A stretch of 19,218 nucleotides of DNA from Gammaproteobacteria bacterium (GCA_023228645.1 JALOAT010000063.1:1-19218), one strand, 5' to 3'; positions 7,749 to 15,359 are shown, numbered from the stretch's first letter. A program made the numbers and translations. The notes: a model not told the origin generated them from the sequence alone.

Positions 7749-8369
7749 TCAGCGCGGCATCTCCCCCGTCCAGCGCCGACGCAGGTCTGCGCGGTTCATG
7801 GCCAGCCACTGCAAGGCGATCACCGGCGCCGCCGAGTTGATGCGGCCGGCCTGGAACATGGCCCAGGCCTCGTCGAACGCCACCGTGGAGACGCGGATGT
7901 CTTCGGCCTCGTCAGCGAGGCCGTGAAGACCGCCGATGCCCTCGCTGTTCACCCGTCCGCAATACAGCGAAATGGTCTCCGAGGTGCCGCCCGGGCTCAC
8001 CATGTAGCTGCAGATGGGTTCAAGGATGCTCGGCTCCACGCCGGCCTCCTCCCGGCACTCGCGACGGGCCACGGCCTCGGGCGTCTCGCCGTCCTCCACA
8101 ATGCCCGCCACGATCTCCACCAGCCATGGCCCGCCCGGGGCCTCCAGGGCGCCGATGCGGAACTGTTCGAGCAGCACGACGCGGTCACGCACCGGGTCGT
8201 AGAGCAGCACCGCCACCGCATGACCGCGCTCGAACAGCTCCCGCGACATCACCGGACTCATGCCGCCGGCAAACAGCCGGTGACGCAGGCGATACTTGCT
8301 CAGGCGGAAAAAGCCGTCGTAACAGGTGGCTTTTTCCAGGATCTCGACGTCGGCAGGTGACTCGTCCAT
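7749..8369 (-). CDS. nudF: ADP-ribose pyrophosphatase (Nudix hydrolase, NudF type)
   Basis: Hydrolyses ADP-ribose to AMP and ribose 5-phosphate. The 206 aa match the NudF length. A perfect Nudix box, G-x5-E-x7-REUxEExGU, runs from Gly89 to Val111 (G..EDGE...RRECREEAGV). The upstream EAPGG and WLVEIVAG and the downstream YMVSPGGTSE are characteristic of the ADP-ribose subfamily. I chose the ATG at 8369 (MDESPADVEI), preceded by GGAAG. The frame stays open to 8429, but that longer start would overlap mobA. It is divergent from mobA with a 43-base gap, and is followed by the REP-like region. Confidence 0.93.
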   Translation of the reverse strand: MDESPADVEILEKATCYDGFFRLSKYRLRHRLFAGGMSPVMSRELFERGHAVAVLLYDPVRDRVVLLEQFRIGALEAPGGPWLVEIVAGIVEDGETPEAVARRECREEAGVEPSILEPICSYMVSPGGTSETISLYCGRVNSEGIGGLHGLADEAEDIRVSTVAFDEAWAMFQAGRINSAAPVIALQWLAMNRADLRRRWTGEMPR

Positions 8370-8412
8370 GGGGCTTCCGGGGGTTCGTGAATTCTGGTGA
8401 TAGAATCGCGCC

Positions 8413-9000
8413 ATGCATTGTCGTACCAAATCGCTCGTGAATCATCCCCCTCGCATTCGGGCCGTGATCCTCGCCGGTGGCCTGGGTCGTCGCATGGGCG
8501 GTCGCGACAAGGGTTTGATTCCGCTGGCGGGCAAGCCGCTGGTGGCGCACGTGCTGGCAGCCGTGGCGCCGCAGGTGGATGCCGTGTCCATCAACACACC
8601 TAACCCGGACTATGGCCGCTTCGGCCTGCCCCTGCTGGACGATGCGTTTCCCGATCGCGCCGGCCCCCTTGCCGGCATTCTCGCCGCACTGGAAACCAGC
8701 GAGGCCGACCTGGTGCTGAGCGTGCCGTGCGACACCCCGCGCCTGCCGACCGATCTGGTCGCACGCCTGCTGGCGGGCCTCGACGGCCACGAGGCCTGCG
8801 CCGCCGCCGACGAAGCCCGCGAACACCCGGTCATCGCCCTGTGGCGCCCGGCCCTCGCCGGGCGCCTGCGCGCCTATCTTGAATCCGGCGAGCGCCGGGT
8901 GGGCCGCTGGCTCGCCGGCCTGGACCACGCCTGGGTGCGCTTCGACGCCGCCGCCCTCACCAACGCCAACACCCCGGACGACCTGGAGAGACTCGGTTGA
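8413..9000 (+). CDS. mobA: Molybdenum cofactor guanylyltransferase MobA
   Basis: Transfers GMP from GTP to Mo-molybdopterin, giving the guanine dinucleotide cofactor used by DMSO-reductase-family enzymes. The 195 aa include the nucleotide-binding ILAGGLGRRMGGRDKGL (about 19-35), the DRAGPLAGILAALE segment and VPCDTPRLP, all typical of MobA. A weak -10-like TAGAAT (8401-8406) is only a few bases upstream of the ATG, so the real start may be slightly later, but no better one is visible before the GG-rich loop. First gene of mobA-mobB-moeA; its TGA overlaps the TTG start of mobB. Confidence 0.95.
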   Translation: MHCRTKSLVNHPPRIRAVILAGGLGRRMGGRDKGLIPLAGKPLVAHVLAAVAPQVDAVSINTPNPDYGRFGLPLLDDAFPDRAGPLAGILAALETSEADLVLSVPCDTPRLPTDLVARLLAGLDGHEACAAADEAREHPVIALWRPALAGRLRAYLESGERRVGRWLAGLDHAWVRFDAAALTNANTPDDLERLG

Positions 9001-9545
9001 AACCCACCCTCATCGGCTTCGCCGCCTGGAGCGGCACGGGCAAGACCACACTGCTGGAAACCGTGGTCACACACCTGCGGGCGCGCGGCCTGCGGATCGC
9101 CGTCATCAAGCACGCCCACCACGACTTCGACATCGACCATCCGGGCAAGGACAGCCATCGCCTGCGCCAGGCCGGCGCCCGCCAGGTGCTGGTGGCCTCG
9201 CGCCGCCGTTGGGCGCTCATCACCGAGCACGACGACGGCCGCCCCGAGCCGCGGCTCGGCGAGCTGCTGCCGCAGCTCGATCAGGCACACCTGGACTTCA
9301 TCCTGGTGGAGGGCTTCAAGCACGAGTTCATCCCCAAAATCGAACTGCACCGCCCGGCCCTGGGCAAGCCGCTGCTGTACCCGGAAGACCCGTCGATCAT
9401 CGCCCTGGCCATCGACGCCCCCGTTGCCGCGCAACCGGCCATCCCCGTCCTCGACCTGAACGATGCGGATGCCGTCTGCACCTTTTTGCTCGACTACCGC
9501 GTGCGCGAAAGCTCCCGCGCCAACGCCGGACAGGAAACCCCATGA
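8997..9545 (+). CDS. mobB: Molybdopterin-guanine dinucleotide biosynthesis adapter MobB
   Basis: A GTP-binding P-loop protein that stimulates MobA. The 182 aa have the Walker A GTGKTTLLE (about 14-22), then VIKHAHHDFDIDHPGKDSHR (the MobB signature with the conserved KH and DxDxxGKDS) and later DFILVEGFKHE. The start is a TTG at 8997 overlapping the mobA stop as TTGA, with GGAGAG eight bases upstream. The end overlaps moeA by an ATGA. The tight overlaps imply coupled translation within one mRNA. Confidence 0.95.
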   Translation: MKPTLIGFAAWSGTGKTTLLETVVTHLRARGLRIAVIKHAHHDFDIDHPGKDSHRLRQAGARQVLVASRRRWALITEHDDGRPEPRLGELLPQLDQAHLDFILVEGFKHEFIPKIELHRPALGKPLLYPEDPSIIALAIDAPVAAQPAIPVLDLNDADAVCTFLLDYRVRESSRANAGQETP

Positions 9546-10786
9546 GTGCAAAGAACGACGACCACGACCCCCATTCCCTCAGCTTCGCCGAGGCCGTGCG
9601 CCGCGTCGGCGCCGCCATCACGCCGGTCAGCGGGTTCGAGCAACTGGCCCTGCGCGAGGCGCTCGACCGCGTCCTGCACGAGGACGTGGTCTCCCCGCTC
9701 GACGTACCGGGCCATGCCAATTCGGCCATGGACGGCTATGCGCTGCGCGCCGCCGACCTCCCCGCCGACGGTGAGCGCGAACTGAGCGTGATCGGCACGG
9801 TGTTCGCGGGCCATCCCTTTGCCGGCACCGTCGAGGCGGGCCAAGCCGTGCGCATCATGACCGGGGCCATGCTGCCCGCGGGCGCGGACACGGTGGTGAA
9901 ACAGGAAGACACCCAAAAGCGCGGCGAGCAGGTGGTGGTGGGCACCGGCCACAAGCCCGGCGCCAACGTGCGCCTGCCCGGCGAAGACATCCGCCGCGGC
10001 GCCGTGGTGCTGGCCCGCGGCCGGCGTCTCACCCCTGCGGACCTCGGCCTGCTGGCCTCCCTCGGCATCCCCGAAGTGAAGGTGTTCCGCCGCCCGCGCG
10101 TGGCCTTCTTCTCCACCGGCGACGAGCTGCGCTCCCTGGGCCAGCCCCTGGGCGAGGGCCAGATCTACGACAGCAACCGCTACACCCTGCACGGCATGCT
10201 CACGCGCCTGGGCGTCGAGGTCATCGACATGGGCGTGGTCCCGGACGACCGCGACGCGGTGCGCGAGGCCTTCCGCACCGCGACGGCCTCGGCCGACATG
10301 CTCATCACCTCGGGCGGCGTGTCCGTGGGCGAGGCGGATTTCGTGAAAGAGACCTTGCAGGCCCTCGGCCAGGTGAATTTCTGGAAGGTCGCCATGAAGC
10401 CGGGCAAGCCGCTCGCCTTCGGCCACCTCGGCAACACGGTGTTCTTCGGCCTGCCGGGCAACCCGGTATCGGCGATGGCCACCTTCTACCAGGTGGTGCA
10501 GCCGAGCCTGCTGCGTCTGGCGGGCGAGCAGCCCCCGGAGCGCCTGCGCATCACCGTCACCTGTGCCGAGCGCCTGAAGAAGGCGCCGGGGCGGCTGGAC
10601 TTTCAGCGCGGCGTCCTCTCCCGTGACGAACACGGCCAACTGGTGGTGCGCGCCGCGGGTCTGCAAGGCTCGCACGTGCTCTCCGGCATGAGCCGCGCCA
10701 ACTGCTTCATCGTGCTCCCGGCCGCGGCCGGCAACATCGAGGCCGGTAGCCCGGTGGACGTGGAACCCTTCGCCGCCTTCATGTGA
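9542..10786 (+). CDS. moeA: Molybdopterin molybdenumtransferase MoeA
   Basis: Inserts molybdate into adenylylated molybdopterin. At 414 aa it is the usual length. Visible markers are NSAMDGYALR (near residue 60), IMTGAMLPAGADTVVKQEDT, the MoCF-binding domain with FFSTGDELRSLG, ITSGGVSVGEADFVKE, and GLPGNPVSAM, then the C-terminal beta domain. The ATG overlaps the mobB stop and is preceded by AGGAAA. A strong hairpin follows seven bases after the stop, making moeA the last gene of the operon. moaA-E and moeB are not in the window. Confidence 0.96.
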   Translation: MSAKNDDHDPHSLSFAEAVRRVGAAITPVSGFEQLALREALDRVLHEDVVSPLDVPGHANSAMDGYALRAADLPADGERELSVIGTVFAGHPFAGTVEAGQAVRIMTGAMLPAGADTVVKQEDTQKRGEQVVVGTGHKPGANVRLPGEDIRRGAVVLARGRRLTPADLGLLASLGIPEVKVFRRPRVAFFSTGDELRSLGQPLGEGQIYDSNRYTLHGMLTRLGVEVIDMGVVPDDRDAVREAFRTATASADMLITSGGVSVGEADFVKETLQALGQVNFWKVAMKPGKPLAFGHLGNTVFFGLPGNPVSAMATFYQVVQPSLLRLAGEQPPERLRITVTCAERLKKAPGRLDFQRGVLSRDEHGQLVVRAAGLQGSHVLSGMSRANCFIVLPAAAGNIEAGSPVDVEPFAAFM

Positions 10787-10792
10787 CGCCCC

Positions 10793-10822
10793 CGCCCCAC
10801 GGGCCGCCCGGTCCGTGGGGCG
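10793..10822 (+). terminator. Hairpin terminator after moeA
   Basis: CGCCCCACGG (10793-10802) pairs perfectly with CCGTGGGGCG (10813-10822). Three further inner pairs, including one G-T, leave a four-base loop, giving a GC-rich 13-pair stem. It starts seven bases after the moeA stop. The tail (GATTAAATCT) has only scattered Ts, so intrinsic termination may be imperfect. Confidence 0.65.
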
Positions 10823-10843
10823 CGATTAAATCTCTCCCCGCCG

Positions 10844-10872
10844 TTGCCATTCCCGCGCCCCGCCCCTATCTG
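10844..10872 (+). promoter_or_regulatory. Candidate lon promoter (sigma-70 or sigma-32)
   Basis: TTGCCA (10844-10849) is followed after 17 bases by TATCTG (10867-10872), a sigma-70 layout with a good -35 and a weak -10. The same region can be read as a heat-shock promoter: TTGCCA, 13 bases, then CCCCTATCT (10863-10871), close to the CCCCATnT -10 of sigma-32. CCCC (10863-10866) can also pair with GGGG (10875-10878). A heat-shock reading would suit a Lon protease, but both matches are partial. Confidence 0.4.
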
Positions 10873-10901
10873 TTGGGGACGACTTTCTCTCGGAATGCAG
10901 C

Positions 10902-13313
10902 ATGAACGACAGAAACATCGACGCGGACCTCGTGGAAGAGCAGGAAAACGCCGGCGGCGCCTTGGCCGTGCCCGGCACCGCGGTGCCCAGCACCATCCAC
11001 ATCCTGCCGCTGTCGGAACGCCCCTTCTTCCCGGCCCAGACCGCACCGGTGCTCATGGACGAGGAGCCGTGGCTGGAGACCGTGCGTGACGTGGGTGAAA
11101 CCGGTCACAAGATGACCGGCCTGCTGCTCCTGCACGGTGAGGCGAAGGAGGGCCTGCGTCCAGAAGACTTCCATTCCGTGGGCACCGTGGTGCGCATGCA
11201 CCACCCCGCCCGCAACAGCGGCAGACTGCAATTCATTGCCGAAGGCGTGCAGCGCTTTCGCATCGTGCGCTGGCTGACCGACAAACCGCCCTTCCTGGCG
11301 GAAGTCACCTATCCCGAAAAACCCCATGGCAAGGCCGGTGCGCAGGTGCGCGCCTATGCCATGGCCATCATCAGCACGCTCAAGGAACTCATCCCGCTCA
11401 ATCCGCTGTACAGCGAGGAACTGAAGTACTTCATCGAACGCTTCAGCCCCAGCGATCCCTCCCCCATCACCGACTTCGCCGCGGGCCTCACCAGCGCCGG
11501 CAAGGAGGCCCTGCAAGAGGTGCTGGAGACCTTCCCGCTGGTGCGGCGCATGGAGAAGGTGCTGGTGCTGCTCAAGAAGGAACTGGACGTGGCCAAGCTG
11601 CAGGCCCAGATCCGCGAGAAGGTCAACGAACGCATGACCGAGCAGCAGCGCAAATTCTTCCTGCGCGAGCAGCTCAAGGAAATCCAGAAGGAGCTCGGCC
11701 TGGAAAAGGACGACCGCACCGCCGACGTAGAGCGTTTCCGCGAGCGCCTTGCCACGCTTAGGCTGCCCGAACCCGCGCAGAAGCGCGTCAATGACGAACT
11801 GGAAAAACTCGCCATCCTCGAAACCGGTTCGCCCGAATACGGCGTCACGCGCAACTACCTGGACTGGATCACCGCCCTGCCCTGGGGTGTGTATTCGGAA
11901 GACAAACTCGATCTTGGCCGCGCCCGTACCATCCTCGACCGCGATCACGACGGCCTGGAGGACGTAAAAGACCGCATCATCGAATTCCTTGCCGTGGGTG
12001 CGCTCAAGGGCGAGGTGGCCGGCTCCATCATCCTGCTGGTGGGCCCGCCGGGCGTGGGCAAGACCTCCATCGGCAAGAGCATTGCCGAGGCCCTGGGCCG
12101 GCGCTTCTACCGCTTCTCCTTGGGCGGCATGCGTGACGAGGCCGAGATCAAAGGCCATCGCCGCACCTATATCGGCGCCATGCCCGGCAAGTTCGTCCAG
12201 GCCATCAAGGAAGCGGGCACCGCCAATCCGCTCATCATGCTGGACGAGATCGACAAGATCGGCGCCAGTTTCCAGGGTGATCCGGCCTCGGCCCTGCTCG
12301 AAGTGCTCGATCCGGCGCAGAACAACGACTTCCTCGATCACTACCTGGACGTGCGCTTCGACCTGTCCAAGGTGCTGTTCGTCTGCACCGCCAACCAGCT
12401 CGATACCGTACCCGCACCGCTGCTCGATCGCATGGAGATCATCCGCCTGTCCGGTTACATCACCGACGAAAAGGTCGCCATTGCAAAGCATCACCTCTGG
12501 CCGAGGCAGCTGGAAAAAGCTGGTCTCAAAAGGAGCCGCATCAAGCTGTCCGATACGGCGCTGCGCCAGATCATCGAGGGCTACGCCCGCGAGGCCGGCG
12601 TGCGTACGCTGGAAAAACGCCTGGGCCAGATCGTGCGCAAATCGGCAGTGAAGTTCGTCAAGGGCGAGGCCAAGAGCGTGAGCGTGGGCCCGGGTGATGT
12701 CGAGACCTTCCTGGGCAAGCCGCCGTTCCAGAAGGAAAAGCTCATCGGCGGCGTGGGCGTGGTCACGGGCCTGGCCTGGACCGCCCTCGGCGGCGCCACC
12801 CTCAGCATCGAGGCCACCCTGGTGCACAGCAAGAACCGCGGCTTCAAGCTCACCGGCAAGCTGGGCGACGTGATGCGCGAGTCCGCCGAGATCGCCTACA
12901 GCTACGTGGCCTCACACCTCGACGCGTTCGGCGGCAAGCTGAACTACTTCGACGAGGCCTTCGTGCACCTGCACGTGCCCGAGGGCGCCACGCCCAAGGA
13001 CGGCCCCAGCGCCGGCGTCACCATGGCCACCGCCCTGCTGTCGCTGGCGCGCGACGAACGCATCAAACGCCCCCTCGCCATGACCGGCGAACTCACCCTC
13101 ACCGGCCAGGTCTTCCCGGTGGGCGGCATCCGCGAAAAGGTCATCGCCGCGCGCCGCGCCAAAGTCATGGAACTGATCCTGCCCGAAGCCAACCGCGGCG
13201 ACTTCGAAGAACTGCCCGAGCACATCCGGCGTGGCGTGAAGGCGCACTTCGTGGGGCACTACCGCGAGGTGGTGGATGTGGTGTTTCGGCCGAAGAAACG
13301 GGGGCGGGGCTGA
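10902..13313 (+). CDS. ATP-dependent Lon protease (AsrA-like second Lon type)
   Basis: A cytoplasmic AAA+ serine protease of 803 aa. It has an N-terminal LAN substrate domain (about 30-230, starting IHILPLSERPFFPAQ) and a coiled-coil region (about 230-320). The AAA+ module has Walker A GPPGVGKT at 381-388 and Walker B IMLDEIDK. The protease domain has catalytic Ser703 (KDGPSAGV) and Lys746 (IREKVIAA), 43 residues apart as in Escherichia coli Lon. The length, the FFPAQ-type LAN start and the location away from clpX/hup suggest the second, AsrA-like Lon of pseudomonads and relatives rather than the housekeeping copy. That is recalled similarity, not a search. The ATG is preceded by GGAA. The cassette region begins just after it. 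Confidence 0.95.
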   Translation: MNDRNIDADLVEEQENAGGALAVPGTAVPSTIHILPLSERPFFPAQTAPVLMDEEPWLETVRDVGETGHKMTGLLLLHGEAKEGLRPEDFHSVGTVVRMHHPARNSGRLQFIAEGVQRFRIVRWLTDKPPFLAEVTYPEKPHGKAGAQVRAYAMAIISTLKELIPLNPLYSEELKYFIERFSPSDPSPITDFAAGLTSAGKEALQEVLETFPLVRRMEKVLVLLKKELDVAKLQAQIREKVNERMTEQQRKFFLREQLKEIQKELGLEKDDRTADVERFRERLATLRLPEPAQKRVNDELEKLAILETGSPEYGVTRNYLDWITALPWGVYSEDKLDLGRARTILDRDHDGLEDVKDRIIEFLAVGALKGEVAGSIILLVGPPGVGKTSIGKSIAEALGRRFYRFSLGGMRDEAEIKGHRRTYIGAMPGKFVQAIKEAGTANPLIMLDEIDKIGASFQGDPASALLEVLDPAQNNDFLDHYLDVRFDLSKVLFVCTANQLDTVPAPLLDRMEIIRLSGYITDEKVAIAKHHLWPRQLEKAGLKRSRIKLSDTALRQIIEGYAREAGVRTLEKRLGQIVRKSAVKFVKGEAKSVSVGPGDVETFLGKPPFQKEKLIGGVGVVTGLAWTALGGATLSIEATLVHSKNRGFKLTGKLGDVMRESAEIAYSYVASHLDAFGGKLNYFDEAFVHLHVPEGATPKDGPSAGVTMATALLSLARDERIKRPLAMTGELTLTGQVFPVGGIREKVIAARRAKVMELILPEANRGDFEELPEHIRRGVKAHFVGHYREVVDVVFRPKKRGRG

Positions 13314-13325
13314 GGGGGAGCGCAA

Positions 13326-13360
13326 CGCGGAGGGCGCGGAGGCGCGGAGGACGCGGAGAG
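13326..13360. repeat. Degenerate GCGGAG tandem repeat after lon
   Basis: Four copies of GCGGAG start at 13327, 13336, 13344 and 13353, spaced 9, 8 and 9 bases, with a general pattern GCGGAGGnCGCGGAG. It lies 13 bases after the lon stop and marks the junction between the GC-rich core and the lower-GC cassette region. Too short and irregular for a CRISPR array; function unknown. Confidence 0.6.
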
Positions 13361-13432
13361 GGATTTCGGGGTTAGCTCGCGTCAGTGGTGCTCCCTCACA
13401 CTAGCGTCAAGTCACTCGAAATCTAATGGATG

Positions 13433-13613
13433 CTACGATGCGAGAACTGACCCTCGCAGTGTTCCAGCGAAGAGATCTAGCGGGAACAGCTTGCTGCCGT
13501 CTGCCTCAAGCATCGCCTTTCCGAGGCTGAAATGCCCATCTCGACGCGCGTCGATCTTCTCTAGCAGAGATTCGAGACTACTCGACTACCGAACTCCGGA
13601 GGAATGCTTCCAT
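13433..13613 (-). pseudogene. Frameshifted N-terminal remnant of an unidentified gene
   Basis: On the minus strand an ATG at 13613 gives MEAFLRSSVVE, then a stop. The next frame continues without interruption over 50 codons (13585-13436) with protein-like sequence including SLESLLEKIDARRDGHFSLG and KAMLEADGSKLFPLDLF, ending at a TAG (13433-13435). The two pieces join naturally if a frameshift occurred near 13585. The piece looks like the first 60 or so residues of a hypothetical protein whose remainder is gone. I do not recognise the family with certainty. It lies between lon and the last intact cassette gene and suggests decay at the old end of the array. The rest of the gap 13314-13659 holds only the GCGGAG repeat. 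Confidence 0.5.
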
Positions 13614-13659
13614 GCGTCATGAACTTTGTTGCGGTTGGTCCTTGAACTCACGGGGCGCT

Positions 13660-14607
13660 CTATATGGTCGTGGCACTTCCAGACTTCTTATAGGTTACCT
13701 GCGGGATACTCATGAAGGCTTCGCGCCACTCGTTGACGTACCGACGCTGCATCTCTGCCAGTTGTCCCGGGCGATAACGCCCGAGAACTTTTTGGTAAGT
13801 ATGAAACGTGACACTCAATGCGAATCGTAGGGTGGTACCGACACCCTCTAGGTGACGGATCGGTTCAAGCTTCACTTGGTTTTGCGAGATTTTGATGTGA
13901 GGCCCATGCCTACTGGCATGCATGGTTTCTGAACTCTGTACGTAGAAGATTTCGTATTCGTGTAGGCGACCAAGCGACTTCGCGACGCCGCGCACTGAGG
14001 ATTCGCCCAGCGGCGCGTACCACGCTGGTTCGAACGGCCGGTTCCCCCTGATTGTTTCGTATTCACGGTTGATCGACGCGTAGGGCTCCTTCGCCAGAAA
14101 TTCGTCAATCTCACGAAGGCGGTCCGGTGCGAATTGGGATAGCTTTTGGCGGGTAGGTTTCAGGGCGTCGGAGAACTCTCCCAGATTCCGAAAGAACTGG
14201 GTCTGCTCCGGGTCATCGGTGACGCCTCGCTTAACCCACTGCCGCTCCTTCCTTACGTTTGCAACGTAGTAGTAGAGGGCCTTCTTCTCCTGATCGTCCG
14301 TCAGCATCCACTCCAAGAATAGAGATGCTTCAAACAGCGCTCGCGCTTGCAGAATGGAAGCATCAGCACAGGCCTCCCGGACGAGAACGCCGAGCGCGTC
14401 AAGCATAAGGACTACCTGCTTGAGCAAGACCGACGTAACGATGACGTCACCGAGCTGACGATCTGAACTGGCTAGGCAAGAGGGAATCAGGTTGGTGCCA
14501 TAGTTGACGACATCGGCAACTAGTTCCAACTGGCGCGCATAGTGTTCTTGTGCGTCGCCGGAATGGCGCTCACGGTTGAGGAGCGGCTCGTATGGCTTGT
14601 CGGTCAT
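13660..14607 (-). CDS. DUF5677-like protein (cassette gene)
   Basis: A 315-residue hypothetical protein. The region about 75-125 (LVREACADASILQARALFEASLFLEWML, then ALYYYVANVRKERQW), with conserved-looking Arg89 and Glu93 on one helix, resembles the DUF5677 family, an all-helical group whose members are mostly uncharacterised; that match is from memory. No signal peptide or membrane segment. The start ATG at 14607 is preceded by GAGGG five bases upstream, and this Shine-Dalgarno overlaps the attC core end GTTAGAG (14615-14621), so the cassette junction supplies the ribosome binding site. It is the last intact gene before lon and has no recognisable attC after its stop. Function unknown. Confidence 0.8.
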   Translation of the reverse strand: MTDKPYEPLLNRERHSGDAQEHYARQLELVADVVNYGTNLIPSCLASSDRQLGDVIVTSVLLKQVVLMLDALGVLVREACADASILQARALFEASLFLEWMLTDDQEKKALYYYVANVRKERQWVKRGVTDDPEQTQFFRNLGEFSDALKPTRQKLSQFAPDRLREIDEFLAKEPYASINREYETIRGNRPFEPAWYAPLGESSVRGVAKSLGRLHEYEIFYVQSSETMHASRHGPHIKISQNQVKLEPIRHLEGVGTTLRFALSVTFHTYQKVLGRYRPGQLAEMQRRYVNEWREAFMSIPQVTYKKSGSATTI

Positions 14608-14614
14608 CAGCGCC

Positions 14615-14701
14615 CTCTAACGCTTCCGATAAGCCGCGCCGCTGCCGTGGCCAGAAAAAGCTGCCCCGCTTTCCGGCGTCAGCTTCATTGGTTGGTTATG
14701 C
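14615..14701 (-). repeat. attC site between the histidine phosphatase and DUF5677-like cassettes
   Basis: On the minus strand the site runs from GCATAAC (14701-14695) to GTTAGAG (14621-14615), 87 bases. The inner arms AAGCTGACGCC and GGCGCGGCTT pair with extra bases. GCATAAC is complementary to GTTATGT at the 5' boundary of the same cassette (at 15289-15283) apart from one base, as expected because a cassette carries both halves of its own site. It begins seven bases after the phosphatase stop codon. Confidence 0.7.
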
Positions 14702-14707
14702 TGTTGC

Positions 14708-15265
14708 CTAGTAACGATAAACGCCAAACTCCCAGTACCTGCGAGGCGCCTTCGGCGGACCAGCCCAACCCATGCTCTTGAGATATCGGGAGACGAACCA
14801 GTTTAGCGAGCCATGCCCCACGAACAACACCTTGCCGTGTTCGGCTGCCAGTAACGCCAAGCGTTCAGCGCAACGACGCGCCCGTTCCCTTGCCTCGCGG
14901 AATGATTCGGCATTCGCAGAATATCCGCCAACCCACATGAGCCTAAAGATGACAGCCCATACCCCTGGTGATAACTGCGGGAAGTGCCAGCTTGCATAGG
15001 GCATGTCCATTTCCCGGAACAGTGCGTCGCACGCGCCAATGGCCTCCAAGCCGAGGGCCTTGGCAGACTCCCTTGAGCGCGGGAGACTGCTGCACACCAC
15101 AAAAGCGCACTTTCTAGCCTCCGCTATCGCATTCTGTGGCGGTCTGCTCGCCGCATCGATGCCTGCTTCATTGTACGCGGACACCCATTTGCCAAACTCG
15201 GCCGCGGTCAATCGTCTTTCTTTACCGATCTGTGGCATTCCGTGCCTAAGCAAGACAATCTCCAC
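14708..15265 (-). CDS. Histidine phosphatase superfamily protein (cassette gene)
   Basis: Predicted phosphohydrolase of the phosphoglycerate-mutase-like fold. With the GTG start it has 185 aa: RHG at 7-9 with catalytic His8, SSLPRSRESA (59-68, second Arg), FREMDMP (83-89, the acidic residue) and VGHGSLN (149-155) with the second catalytic His151. All core catalytic residues appear present. The substrate is not predictable. An ATG at 15286 would add seven residues, but it lies inside the attC core and lacks a ribosome binding site, whereas the GTG at 15265 has AAGGAG six bases upstream and starts just before the first strand, as usual for the family. Cassette context: attC on both sides. Confidence 0.85.
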   Translation of the reverse strand: MEIVLLRHGMPQIGKERRLTAAEFGKWVSAYNEAGIDAASRPPQNAIAEARKCAFVVCSSLPRSRESAKALGLEAIGACDALFREMDMPYASWHFPQLSPGVWAVIFRLMWVGGYSANAESFREARERARRCAERLALLAAEHGKVLFVGHGSLNWFVSRYLKSMGWAGPPKAPRRYWEFGVYRY

Positions 15266-15271
15266 CCAACT

Positions 15272-15277
15272 CTCCTT
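15272..15277 (-). promoter_or_regulatory. Ribosome binding site deciding the GTG start of the histidine phosphatase
   Basis: AAGGAG on the minus strand, six bases before the GTG at 15265. The alternative ATG at 15286 lies upstream of this element and within the recombination core. Confidence 0.65.
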
Positions 15278-15282
15278 TTGCG

Positions 15283-15359
15283 ACATAACTCAGGCAGCGT
15301 AACCGGCGCGCAACGGAGCGCAGCGCAGTTGGGCGTCCGAGTTGACGCTGTTGTTAGCC
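15283..15359 (-). repeat. attC site after the OLD-like ATPase cassette
   Basis: On the minus strand GGCTAAC (15359-15353) opens the site and GTTATGT (15289-15283) closes it, 77 bases in all. The inner arms, CAGCGTCAACTCGGACGCC and GGCGCGCAACGG read on opposite strands, pair with extrahelical bases around a TGCGCTGCGCTCC apex. The TAA stop of the ATPase gene lies inside the opening core (15354-15356). The site is nearly identical to the one at 17197-17271. Confidence 0.85.

Noticed and set aside
8370..8429. Longer start for the Nudix gene at 8429
   Set aside because: It would overlap mobA and adds residues unlike NudF; the ATG at 8369 has a GGAAG upstream and gives the family length.
10866..12827. 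653-codon minus-strand open frame
   Set aside because: Exact antisense of lon; the translation is rich in His, Ala, Gly and Gln, with no motifs.
13326..13360. CRISPR-like repeat after lon
   Set aside because: Repeat units are six bases with 2-3 base gaps and no spacers; no cas genes are present.
13371..13378. GAGCTAAC on the minus strand as the opening core of a fifth attC
   Set aside because: It does not complement the 5' core of its would-be cassette (GTTAGAG), and no paired inner arms or closing core follow; the sequence after it is the GCGGAG repeat.
13612..13830. 72-codon plus-strand open frame at the array end
   Set aside because: It overlaps the 3' end of the DUF5677-like gene and the pseudogene antisense, has no ribosome binding site and no recognisable sequence.
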